A stretch of DNA of 64,000 nucleotides from Owenia fusiformis (Eukaryota > Annelida > Polychaeta > Sabellida > Oweniidae), in the NCBI GenBank assembly GCA_903813345.2, contig CAIIXF020000006.1, positions 34,321,524-34,385,523 on the forward strand, written 5' to 3'. The notes beneath the pieces are model-generated. The model did no database searches, had not been told where the DNA came from, and saw only the letters and a list, made by a program, of their open reading frames with translations. Positions 11,516 through 24,800 of the stretch are shown piece after piece. The translations under genes were made by a program, and so were the position numbers. The first letter of the stretch is position 1; every line of letters starts with the position of its first letter.

Positions 11516-14500
11516 ATGTCTGTCACCGGAAAGTATAGCTTAAGATCAGATGATGCGTACCTCAGAAAAGCCGATCTTCCACCAAAATATGAAGAAATTG
11601 ACGTGGAAAAGAACCCCGCTGTTAATGCTGTAAGTGCTAACGTTGAAGGCAATGGATTGCCCAGCAAAGAAAAGGAGTTGGAGGCCGATGCAGACGATGA
11701 CTTTGTTGAGACAAGAAAAACGTTTGCGTACAGACTTGGCAAACAAATACTATTGTTTTTTATATGGATTAGTATAGTAAGTAGAAAACATCTTTTTTAT
11801 ATATTCGCACTACATTTCTCATAGAATTCTTTATCATAGGCTACTTTATTTCATAAAATGTTTTAAGTGCATCTAGCAATCGGGTCAATTAAGGGCTTTT
11901 TAAGCGGATTACGCAATCAAATTCTTAAAATGACATTACGATACATTTTATAGAGACAATTCCAACTATAAAGACAATAAAGAATACTTCCGTGTCTTGA
12001 ATAGATCTTAAATTACTTACTATATTTGATCAGATATTATATCACTTTTATTGAATTTGACCTTGACATTTTCCTTAGCCAACCATTATATCATATCATA
12101 ATCCAATTATTTCCCAAGGATGAAGATGTACTAGCGCCTTTATGAGGACTTCTAATATCATCGATTGCTTCGTTATCCTTTTATACAGCATCTGATATCA
12201 AACCTGAAAATTTGGACCCGTCCCTGAGAACCTGCACATTGTTCCTTTCTTTTGAACCTGACCCTGAGCACAGGGTTCACCTGATGAATACCTCTTTTAA
12301 GAGATAATGGCAAACCAATGCAGTGTGAATTGCTTTAACTACAAAACCAGCATAATTTATAATGTTGGTCTTCCATGGTATTCAGTTCCAGTTGGCATAG
12401 TACAGGCTAGCATGTTTGCCTTCCAGGGGCATTGAGGGGAACAGAAATACCCTATTTTACGGACAAACGCCTGGGAAATTTGCGTGTCCACCAGGATACA
12501 GGTGAAGTCGAACGAATGCAAAAAATAGGATACAGGCCATGTTGATGTGAATAAGTTACTTTACGCCAATGGAGGATATGAACGAGTCCAAACAATAGGC
12601 CTGTCGTCGTGATGTAGTCACCACTAAAGATTTTAAGAATTAAATCAATTTTACCTTCATTAATAATATGATCCATATGTTCCAGGGTTTGTTCCTTGAG
12701 ATCACCGGGCCCGCCCTGCAGGACCTCATGGTTCGAGTGGATTCGAACTATGAGGAAATATCGCGTGGGTTGACGGGGAAGAGTGTCGGTGTGTTTGTCG
12801 GGGCAATCATGGGTATGTTCACACTTGCTTCTTCAACTTCACTATTTGAGAATTTATAGATTAACAATTATGGACCTCAGGAAATAATTTGAAAGAAAGA
12901 GCGGAGGAAACAACTACTTTTCGGTCTATAAGCGACTATTGTTTTACCTAACGAAAAACAAATGAAACGGATGATTTATTTTACGTTCTTCTTGATGACA
13001 CTCTCCCACGTATCAATACAATACAACCAAAACCCAAAGACGTCACGCACTTCACAGACGAACAGGTTCAGATTTGGGCGATTCTCATTTAATTCACAAT
13101 AGGCTTGAAATTCTTGTGGCCATGCAATATGCTGGAGTCCACGATTGATTCTGTATTTATTGATTTACAATTGCAGGTGGTTATCTCTGTGACAGATTCA
13201 GTCGCCATGTAGATTTGTTGATGTCTATGGCGTTGTTCGTGGCGGCTGTTGCTACAGTGTTCGTACCCTGGTGTAACAAACTTGGTCTTCTGGCAGTCAT
13301 GTTTCTGCTGCAAGGGACAGCAGAGGGCGTTATCAATGCAGGTGAGGTCATAGTTACCACGGGGTTCGTTATTGGCACGATCGTAATTTACGATTCTGAG
13401 AAAACCATTGTCTACATTTTAATGAAAAATGACTTGCGACTAAATCCTAAGTTATGGCGGTTTCAAAAACGGACCCTGACCTTGAAGAATAGCAATGCAG
13501 ACAATGATATTCTGAGACGATACCCTCTTCTATTGAGATCCAAACCCTTAACCGACTAGCCTAAAACTAAACATAACATAAAATGATATTGATTGAGCCG
13601 ATTGCTTCATTTACAGGTGGCAATGCAATGACGCTGAACCTCTGGGGAGAGAGAGCGGCGGCCCCTATGCACTCCCTCCACTTCGGCTTTGGAATCGGCG
13701 CTATTGTTGCGCCACAGCTCGCGCGACCATTCCTGATGGAGGATAAAAATGCGAACACTGGTACATCTGGTGAATTAAATTGCTCTGCCATTAACAATCC
13801 GATTACTGATAATGTTGTTGTTACAACTGCCATGATGAATGCGTCACAAGGTGGAGGTCGCTCGTGGGATGATTCCCAAATCCAATGGCCGTATTTAGGC
13901 ATTGCCGTATACGTGGCTATTTTGAGCGTAGCGGTGTTGGGTCTTTACTTAAAGGGACCTCCAAAGGGGTTCAGGATGCGTACCCCTAAAGCTAATGACG
14001 TTACCACCGATATAAAGGATATTGTCAACCCAGCTACGTGTAACCAAGGCGATATGGGTATCGGTTTAGTGTTCTTCATCCTCTTGTTCATTTATTTCAT
14101 CCAGGGATCTGGCGGGGAAAGAGCCTATGGGAAGTTCCTCTTTTCATACGCCAAAGACGAAATTAAAATGAACAATGCCCAGGCTACCACATTAAACAGC
14201 GTTTTCTGGGCATGTTTCACCGCTGGACGTGCACTTTCTATCCTCATCGCAAGCCTTATTCCCGTCCAAATATTCATGGGTTTGGATAACATTTTGGTGT
14301 TAGCGGTAGCAATTGTGCTGGCGATATGGTCCAATGTTTGCCCTTATACGATCCTATGGGTCTTCTCTGGGCTTTTGGGCGCTGCGTATGCACCCATATT
14401 TCCAAATGGATTCGCATGGGCTAATAGGTACATGGATATGACGGCGACGGCAGCTTGCGTCATGATGATGGGGGGCGCTTGTGGGGGTTTCATCTATCAA

Positions 14501-14701
14501 TACATGACGGGAGCTCTAGTACAGCAAAACTTTCAAAATCTGATGTACGTTGAAGTTGGCCACGGAATATGTCTAATGGTCGTATTTATCCTGATGTGTA
14601 TATTAGGCAGATACAGGGGCGAAAAGTTTGACAGAATTAAAGAACAGTTGGAAGCTGAGGAAAATGACGGCTTCGAAATGTCTAAAGTTGAAAAGAGCTA
14701 A
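11516..14701 (+). CDS. MFS transporter of the sodium-dependent glucose transporter 1 / MFSD4 type
   Basis: Coding exons 11516-11776, 12686-12812, 13177-13341 and 13617-14701 join in frame (donors gtaagt, gtatgt, gtgagg; acceptors ccag, gcag, acag) into a 545-residue protein. A hydrophilic N-terminus of about 75 residues precedes the first span (KQILLFFIWISI). Exon 2 holds EITGPALQDLMVRV, typical of the NaGLT1/MFSD4 family. The MFS loop 2-3 signature is split across exons 2 and 3 and reads GGYLCDRFSR at residues 130-139. Exon 4 carries INAGGNAMTLNLWGE, an extracellular loop with N-sites, and the C-terminal helix bundle. The tail is charged and cytoplasmic. Known members carry glucose or related solutes; the substrate here is inferred. 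It converges tail-to-tail with the NEK gene. Confidence 0.88.
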
Positions 14702-15818
14702 ACGGATTAATAATCAACATGTTTTCTAGTGTAGGGCCTATGGAATTTAAATGAACTGAAATGCCGGGGTTGTAATTAACCAGATGTTAATTAATTAACG
14801 TCTATGTACATTGACCTATAGTTTACACCTGATATTTTTCATGTAATAGGGCTACATGTATTTGTCTTTAAATAATGTACATCTAAAGAATTTACATTAT
14901 TTTTTATAAAATATTATGCTTTTTATTACAAATTATATTTATATACTATTCAATTTACACAATCATTCAGTGATATATAATTGGTTTCATTCTAGACTAT
15001 ATTCAAATATGATACATGATAAACATATACATTGTATATAAACAGCATCTTCACATTGCTGGCTTTGCAAGTTGTGTATCACATGTATTAAAACGTGCAT
15101 AATTATCACAAAACTTTATTTGCATTCTGTTAATTTAATAAAATTGGACGGATAAATATTTAGCAGCTGGGGTGTCGCTCTAAACATGTTACTCTTAACC
15201 AATTAACAAAATTCTATAAAATATTATAAAACATAGAATTCATCAGAGAACATAATATCAACAGATTCTTGTATAAATTGTAAATTCCTTGACAGCAACA
15301 ATGTGAGATTAACATAATTTTATGGTAACTATGTTTTTGAATGGAATGTACAGAGTACCAGTCCAACGAATGTATCGGCTGTATTAATTTAAGATCATAA
15401 ACTGATAACTTCAAACTGCACAATTGTACTAGTGTCAAATATGACTCAAATAGTTATCAACAATATGTCAATAAACTAGATACCAGAGTGCTAGAAAACA
15501 AATGTTAACAACTCTAGAATCTGAAGTTTTTTGAAACAGAGATGTCTGGTATCTGATCTGAGCTAGTTACCAGTTAATGAAACTGGTAACTAATGCCATC
15601 GAGATAATTAGTCCCTATTCTAAATTCTGTGCGCGACCCCCTCACGGTAAATGTTGGGATTTTGACAAAATGATGACTGAACTGTCGAATTCCCTACCTT
15701 GGAAGAAACCTTGTGAGTCAATTTCCGCAATATTCACACTGCGAGCATTAATATCTGGTGAAATATAGAATTTTGATTCTGGTTTTATATAAAATTCTGA
15801 TTACAGGGAATATGCATT
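14702..15818. other. 3' region between converging genes
   Basis: AT-rich; no gene recognised. It holds a possible poly(A) signal for the MFS gene (AATAAA, 15137-15142) and a tight hairpin at 15562-15590 (TAGTTACCAGTT, 5-base loop, AACTGGTAACTA). Confidence 0.4.
15137..15142 (+). terminator. Candidate poly(A) signal for the MFS gene
   Basis: Exact AATAAA 436 bases after the stop codon; no closer exact match was noticed. Confidence 0.35.
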
Positions 15819-18800
15819 TCAAGTCCCTTTCCCAGGAGGTAGTACTCTGTCAAAAAAAGATGTCAATCTACACTGAATATTTTTAGCAATTTGAATGTTT
15901 ACTTGTCAGAAGTGCTTCCCAGATGTCAATATCCTTATAAGTGCATAATTCAGGCACATCGGTGGAACACACATTTAAGCATAAAACTGTCATTCATATC
16001 AGCGCTCGTTCCCACTTGTATGTCATACACCTGGAATATGTGTCTGCTTCTCTATGTGTCAGTGTCTCTCAACCACTCAGCCTATGTGTCTGTCCCTATG
16101 TGTCTGTAAGCAATTCACTGAGTAGATAACACGTTTCTATATGCTCTGTCCCAGCCATATGTCGTAATCTGGGCCTGGAATATAATGAATAAAATTCATG
16201 TTTGTTTAAATATGTTATTAAATACCAGTAGGTTTTTAGATGAGAACTGGTAAACATGGTATAAAGTTGTTCTCTCATGACCTTGATGTTGCTTTTCATA
16301 TCAAAAATCAAAACTAGCCTCGTGTCATCTCAGGCATATAACAGACAACTGTTCTTTCAGGGTTTAAGCTTGAGATGCTCCTTTAACATCACATTGCATA
16401 CATTGTTTACATCGTCATGGTGTTGTGAATCAAAATGATGGCGTAAAAAAGGTTGAACTAATATTTTGAGGAAAAGCTATTTTTGGAATTTTATGGGAAT
16501 AACTTACGTAAGGTCCTCTTCTGTTACTGGATTTTCACAATATTTCTTCACCTCTTCAAACTTGTCTTGGCCGAGAGCATTGATGCAATGCCTAAAAATA
16601 AATGAAGAGTTAATGAGTAACTCAAAAGAATACAGATCTCCTTGTTATTTCAAACTTGTCTTGGCCGAGAGCATTGATGCAATGCCTAAAAATAAATGAA
16701 GAGTGAATGAATAACTTAAAAGAATACAGATCTCCTTGTTATTTCAAATGACACATTATGGCCATAAAACTCTTTAATTTTGAAATGTACCAACTCTTGA
16801 AATATAATTCATGGATAAATGAACTACCAAGAAAATGTCCCAATAATACATGTATGTAGACCAATCAATTTGTAATGATAGGCAATTACTTATGTTTGCA
16901 CTAGACTCAATGGTCTTAGTTTTCTAGTTTTATTACAATAGACATAAATAATTGCTTTTTTATTTCTCTATATCAATGTAAAAAACATACTCTCTGATGA
17001 ATAGTTTACAGGATGCCTCGTGTTTCCCATCTTCATCTATGAAGTAATCGTCATCTGCTAATTCACTGACGTCATGTACATTCCTCGCTAGGTTAAGCAT
17101 TTGGTCCAGCTCCTAGAAAAATAAAATAAGGTGTTTTTCTATCTTTTTTATTTAATTTTATATTTTCATTTTAAGCAAATGAAAGATACAAGTCTATGCT
17201 TTATATGAGAAAAATACAGGTCAGTTGCATAAACTAGATTTAACGCAATATAATGTCCCCCATCCATTTCACTTTGAGAAGTTCACTTTGTGGAAACTAA
17301 AAATGCTACAGGTATTCAAATTGACTTTATGAAATATCTATGATGCTATTTTCTGAAATAACATCCAACCAGATGTGGTCTATTTAGTGTACCCAATAGC
17401 TCTTGCATTTTACATTTAGCTTCTTGATGGAAAATTTGATATTTCAATATCATTGTGTGAATTATTGCAATATCATAAATATCTTGAAACATTCAAGAAC
17501 ATATGTCAATGAAGTCAATAGTAGAATTGTACATGTAAACCAAGATAGCTTAAATTAGGTCTCACCAAACAACTAAACATTTAGAAAGAATAATAACCAA
17601 ACAAACCTGATCAGATTCATCCTCAAAATCATCTGGGTACTCCTCCTCTTCAGATTCTGAGTCTCTTGCAACTTGACCCTCTGGGAGTTCTTCTGGAATG
17701 TCTGCAAGACAAACAGAAGTGGTAGGTCAACACATAGAAATTGGCTTGGATAACAATATCAATGACACAAAATTGGCCACCAATTCAAAATTAACTTTTG
17801 AGCAGAAGTTTGAATTCTATGAACAAATGGGCAGTGAAATATGAATGATATTGAACCAAAATTTTTTGCCTTACGTGTTAAAACATGTGTCAGGTGTTAA
17901 TATAATTTGGGGAGAGGGGGGGGGGGGGGGAGATATCAACCATGGAGAACTGAAATAATCATCAAATCTTAACTTCAATGAAGATCATACTTCAAACATA
18001 ATCAATCATTGGAATTTTGGGAAAAATTATCATACATTAAGTAAAGTTAAAAATGAAAGAGAAGAACTTTTAATCAATATGACATGGAATATCTCTAAAA
18101 ACTGCCAATTCCTCGATGTTTGCTGATGACAATATCTAAAACAATGTTCTTGAAAAATAATTGAATTGCAAATTGAATTAAATGGTCCAGACTGGCAAGG
18201 GTTAACAATTTGAGAAATGAGAAATATAATACATATACAAGTCACAGTGACCTTCTTGCATTGCATTTGAACTCAGCTTAACACAATATTTAATATTTTT
18301 ATGGCATGATATGGTAAAGATGAAAATGAGAAAAGGGGTAGAGTTCAGTGACTGACCTTGGGGAGGGATTTGCAAAAAGCCCTTTAAAAATGCACCTAAA
18401 TTTTAAAAATGGACCTCAATATAAATGTAAAATTTGAAAAATTTTTCAAAATACACCAAATGTTTTTTTCATAAATTATTATTGAATCTTCTTCTTAATT
18501 CCAAGATCCATCCAAGGGATTCAGATGTATTCTTTACCTTCATCTATTCCTATTTCTGAATCAGAAGAGGAGTCTTCGAAATCATCTTGGTAGTCTTTTA
18601 TACCACTCTCTTGCTCCTCTGGTATGGTGTAGTCACCTGAAAATGTTTCATATAGACATTAATAAATAACATTGTGTTATGGAGAACGTAAATTCGTAAA
18701 TCTCCTCCACTTTCTGAAGGGCAAAAGGCAAAGGGTACTGTGATGTCACCTGCAAAAAGGAACAATTTATATGTTTATTTAAAAAGATGTATTAATTGCA

Positions 18801-21800
18801 GATCTGCATATGAAAAAAAACAGGGGTTAGTCATGGCAATTTTTCTTATATACTGTATTCTTCAACTATCTGAGCACTTTTCATCGTATGTATGCAGCAA
18901 TATATACATCCCTTCACTACAGTTTGGATATTGCCATTCCCAAAGAGATTTATCTATAATGAAATGAGGGGAATGTTGCAGTTGTTAAGACTTTCCACTT
19001 TTTGGCCAAATTCTACAGACCCCATAAATGTGGGGTTGATTTTTCCTTTTTAAGCCAATAAGTGGCGTCAATTTAATGTTCCTAAGAGCGCAATTATGGC
19101 TTTTGGAGAGACAAAAAGTCAGAAAAGAAAACACTCTGAAGGTATCACAATAACAATTGAAAACCTTGTAATTAATGAGGAGAATTCATATAAGCATCTT
19201 GGTGCTAAAGTTTGGTCAAATAGGCCTAATAATTCTGATAAGTCAAAGAATGATGCCACAATAAGTGATGCAAGGTGTAGTTTTTATGCATGTGTAGGAG
19301 CCAGAATGAGGAATGATGGTTTAAACCCCTTAATACTTTCTAAGGTTTACCAATCTGTAGATCGTCACACATTTATAAAAGGGTGATTTTTATTTTGACA
19401 AATCAATTCCACATTTATGGGTGAAGTTTCAGGATCTTCTATTTGTGTATAATAAGGAAAATTGGCATCTAAATTTCAATAAACTGGATTTTACAGAACT
19501 CCCCTTATTTCTTAAAAATGGACTGATCCATTTGATTCGCCTGGAGCCGCCATATTGTTTTTATACGGGATGCTAATCGGAACCCTTTAAGAGAAAATAG
19601 GAAATGTAAGAAACGTAATAACAACTCATTGGAGGATCTTTACCATTTTATTATGGGTTGTGAAAGTTATGTTAATATCAGAAAGGTGATGACTGGAAAT
19701 TTAATTAAGGAAAATCCTACATTTAAGAAACTTTCAAGTGAGGTTTTGTATAACATTATTTTAGGCATGGAGTTCCTAATGGAAAAGTGGGATAATTTCT
19801 TGATTATTTCATGTAGGAATGTTTCTATAATGTACCAATAAGCAGATTTTTTGGCTGATTTTCCAATGTATCCATTGTTATTTTGGGTCTAAATTTTGCT
19901 CAAATATAAAGATATGTGTATAATTCATGATATTGTAATTGTTTAATTAGCATTAGGTATAGAGCAATATTGTTCTAATTGTCAAACTATTCTTCAGTAT
20001 TGGAGGTTAAATAAATAAATAATTAAATATCTAAAACATAATATATTCTTCCTTTTAACCTGGTTAGATAATGAACATTGGTTTATTTTTGAAGTTTAGC
20101 ATATTTAGCAAAGTTTGACATAGAATTTTTTTTCAAAAGTCATGTCACAAAGACATCACTTAGGTTTCAAAATATTTTTGATATTCTAAAACATTGAAGT
20201 GGCACATTAAATATGACATTTTATTTTTGAAGTAGTGTGTCATAAATTGAACAATCTTTGCATTGGTGTTAAAAAGATAATGTTTTTTTCCCAGAATAGT
20301 GGAATATTTGATGATTAAAAAATGCAACTTTTATTTGAAAAATGATGGCAATTTGAATATGTGAGAAAAAAGCTGGCAACTTTTTTCCCAATTTTTTTTC
20401 AAAATCTCTAAAATAACTTTGTCATAACAAATATTATAGATAAAAACATAGTTTCAAACTTTACATGAGGACTAAAGAATAATTATTCTAATCATCATAT
20501 TAAATGAAATAAAATAAGTACAATCCCAGTGTATGAATTTACCCGATACGCACTGTACAACGTTTGTATTGATTTCTATACAAACGATAAATTCATTCTT
20601 TATTCATTGATTGACCCTTGCATGAGTTAACCTAATATTTATTAAAAAACTCTTAAATGAATTCTCTAAATATTCATTCATCACTTCACTATTTTTTTTC
20701 CATTCTATACATAAAACATTTCTATTTTGATTTTTTCCTCACAGCAGCCTAATAAATATTTAAAAAATTTGTAAAGGTCTAACTTTTATTCAACAAGGAT
20801 GTAAATATAATCAATAGGCAAATACAACAGAATGTAAACCAGTTTTTTATTTGATCATTGTAACCTTACCACAGTTCTCAGAAGTCGCTTTAATAGCAGC
20901 TTAATAGGCAACTTCGAGTTCTGAGAACTGATTAACATAAAATTTTGAAAACTGACTCATGTTACAAGAAGGAAGACGGAGCATTTAGATTATTAAGAGC
21001 AATAATAAGGAATATTATGATTAGATGCTAACTTTGTTGATTGATTAATATACAACCATACCAGAGACATTTATTTCTGAACATTAGTTGAGTGTATCGA
21101 TATACTATTGGATCTAACAATCTTGACAATACAGGTGCTACAAACATTTTACACATCAATCAAATAGCTGCAAAATGGCGTCTCCTATTAAAGATGATCC
21201 TTATAAAACAGGTCTAACATGTGGCATATGTAAGGAAACATTCACAGATCCGAGGATATTGCCATGTATGCATGCATTTTGCATGAAATGTCGTGATTGC
21301 TTGGTACAGAAGAGTGAAAACCAAGGAGTTGTGAAATGCCCAGAATGTCGCAGTGATTGTGCCGTACCAGAGAAAGGAGTGGGGGAGTTCAAGGTGAGCC
21401 CTACTGTAACATTCTTGCTAGATGCCTATAAGGACAGTCAGCAGACCAAAGAACCAGAATGCGATTCGTGTCTACAATCTAGTAACAAACACACCCCAGC
21501 AAAAATCAAATGTCATGATTGCAACAAAAAATTGTGTTGCATGTGTCAAAAAACTCACGATACACTTTTGGAAGGTCACAAAATACTTGAATTTACAGGA
21601 GATAGCGAACAAGACCTAAAAACTGTGATACAGTCGATAAAACAGCGCAATGTCTACTGTCCGCTACATCCCAGTAAACCACTAGAGCTTTACTGTAAGG
21701 TTGATGAGACTCTCCTTTGTTATCAGTGTTATCCCATTAATCACCCTGGTCATGCATGCGAGGACATCAAAGAAGTAGCTGCCAAGAATATGAAACCCAT

Positions 21801-24800
21801 TGGTGCAGTAATAACACAGGGCAATGAACTTATGGAGATATATAAACAGGCCATTCAAGAAACGCAGGCCTATAAAAGTCAACTGGAGCAAAATGCTGAA
21901 AAAATCGCAGCTGATATAACCAATGATATGAACTGTTTGATGGAAGTTGTTCGTAACAAATACAAATGCCACTTAGATCAGGTGATGAAAGAAAAGGAAT
22001 CTAATGTCAAACAAGTCATTGCTCACCTTGGTGATCTTGAGCTTCAAAACGCTATCATCGAGGGCCAGGTGAACAAGTACAAAACCATGGTAGAACATGG
22101 CCATCCTGTGGAAATAGCTGGTATAAGACAGCAGGTCAACCAAAAGTCTGAAGAATGGTCTAAAGAACCAAATACTGCCTTTAACACCAAGATTGACTTT
22201 CAGTTCATTCAAGGGAAATGTGATGATGATGGAATTGAGTTTGGAAGAGTTGATGTGACCAAAGTGAAAGTCCCAACAGCTGGTGTTACCAAAGTGAAAG
22301 TTCCAACAGCTGATGTAACTAAAAAGAAAGCACCAGGAGAAAAGAGTGCTGATGTCCTTGCACCATTATGTGAACCTACTGTCAGTATCATGCGTCTGCA
22401 TTCAGGTTTTATACATGATCTTACTGTTACGCCAGCAGGTAACCATGTAGTAACAGGAAGGGGTATTTACTCTACTTTTTATTACACTACATCATGCATA
22501 TATGATGCCAGCTACAACCTAAAGAAGGATTTGCAAAAGATGTTTACTCATGTAGCACTAATGAATGATGGAAATTTAGCATTCATAGATGACTCTTCCA
22601 ACAGAATCAGCATATATGATGAAGATGGTAGTCATCTACGTGATGTTAGATGTAGAGGATTAACATACCTGGGGGGTATCAGCATGAACTCAGCAGGAGA
22701 ACTGATGGTGATTGATGAAGAGAGTAGAAAAGTGTACCATGTTGATTTATCAACTGGGGAAGCAAATGTTCAGCCTGGCACATTCAATGATCCTCGTTAT
22801 CTCACAAGTAACAGTAAACAGGTTAACATTATAATTGATGGCAAGTATATCAGAGGTATAGCAAGGGATGGTACAAAAATGTTTACATACAATGGAACCA
22901 ATAGCACTCCCCATGGTGTATGCACAGATAAAGGGGATTACATTTTTGTAGCAGATTATTGGAATCACAGGGTCTTTCTTCTTACCCCTGATGGTAAGTT
23001 CCTCAGGAATATACTAACAAACAGAGATGGAGAGTACTACCCAATTGCACTTGCAATCAGCAACGATGGAAAGCTTCTGGTAGGAGACAACGATGGACAA
23101 CTATTCAGCATCAAGTACAGGGACTAAGGTAACCACTACATTCTATTAAATATCACATAGGCCTACATGGCATAAGTAACTTATCATAGTGATAGCAAAA
23201 TATATTTAGGCCTATAGGCATCTGTTTTAAATAATACAAGTTTTTTACATTCTATTTAATATCACATAGGCCTACATGGCATAAGTTACTTATCATTGTG
23301 ATAGCAATATATTTAGGCCTATAGGCATCTGTTTTAAATAATACATGTTTAAGGGGTTCTTTGAGACTCTAAGATCTTATTTTACTGACAGATTTTCCCA
23401 TTGTGCTGGCTAAGTTTTGCATCTATTACTTTAAGTGATTAGTAAATAAAATAGTATATGTTAAACAATTAACTAAAACAATGCAAAACCATTGTGACAG
23501 CATACCCAAGTAATATTTCTAAAACAAAAGTCAATCCTAAGATACTTTAAATGAAAATCATGTTGGTAAGCACAATGGAAACGTCCCTAGCTTTATAGAT
23601 TTTCACATTAATATTTGAAAATATTAGAAAGCCTAGCATTTTTGGCAAATAGGGAAATTCAAACCATCCACTCTGAAGCAGGTTTGATACTTTGAACATT
23701 AACAAAATATAACTTTTCAATATTGTAGCACTTTGTACCAACTAGCTCTTTTATATGTGGACTTTATATTTTGCAGACCACTCGTACTGCTAGAAGGGGA
23801 AAGGTGTATATAGTGAATGCATTAAAAATCAACAATGATACATTGTCTCTGCCAAATTCTGCATGTAAAATAGTACAGGCTAGGGGCATTCCAGTGAGGC
23901 CTCTTTCTATGACATACCCCCGCACCCGGTATAACAAGACGTATGTGGTACCATTTTGTTCGGTATGATGTGACGTTTTCAGAAACCAATTTTGACATTT
24001 TCAAATATGGGTCAGATTCGAGATAATTGGCGTAATGTTACATAATTTATTGTTTTCTATGTTTTTGTGTTTTGAAGGTTTAAAACAGCTATGGTTAGGT
24101 TTTTATCAAAGTATAACAACAGATAATGGTGGTAATGCTTTCAGAAAAAAAATTGATGACAAAATTAAGAAATATGTATTCAACATTAATCATAATTATG
24201 TAATTATTATGTAATAATGTTAAAAAATGTGAAATTAGACGTTGCAAGACACGCTTTAATGCGATAAACTGGTTTAACTTCAACAAATACTAAAAATGAA
24301 TAAAGGGATGTGATAGCACAATTTTATTTTCAAAATTTGCAAACATTGTAATTAATATGAGGTTATAATATTATGTAATATATACAGACTTATAGATTTT
24401 CTATTCTGTTTGCCATACAGTAACCCTTTTATCAGAGTCACTATGCAAAACTTATGGCCATCCAGATAGGATGGTCTTGCTGAATGCATTCAACAAAAGG
24501 TTATTTGTAGCTAGTTTATTTATTTAATACTTTGTTATCCCACCAAACGCAGTTGGAGGAATATAGAAAAGTCACCCGTCCGTCCGTAAGAGTGTTTGGG
24601 TGATAACTTAAATACCGATTGACATATTTGATTCAAATTTTATAGGCTTATGCCTTATGGGTGTAGGACCTCTGCTGGAGAAGAAATTATCAACATGACT
24701 GCTCAATTTAAAATGGCCACCATTTTTGTAAAAATACAAAAAATCTCAGTGGTATTGAGAAACCTGTCAATGATGGAAATATTGGTTTTATTAGTGGATG

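Noticed and set aside
13215-13559. 114-codon plus-strand frame reading through the third MFS exon
   Set aside because: Its first part is the real exon (13177-13341). The remainder is intron after a clear gtgagg donor, with no resemblance to the family.
13567-13902. 111-codon minus-strand frame
   Set aside because: Antisense shadow of MFS exon 4.
17911-17932. Long G run considered as a quadruplex or regulatory tract
   Set aside because: It is a simple homopolymer in a NEK intron; nothing links it to a function.
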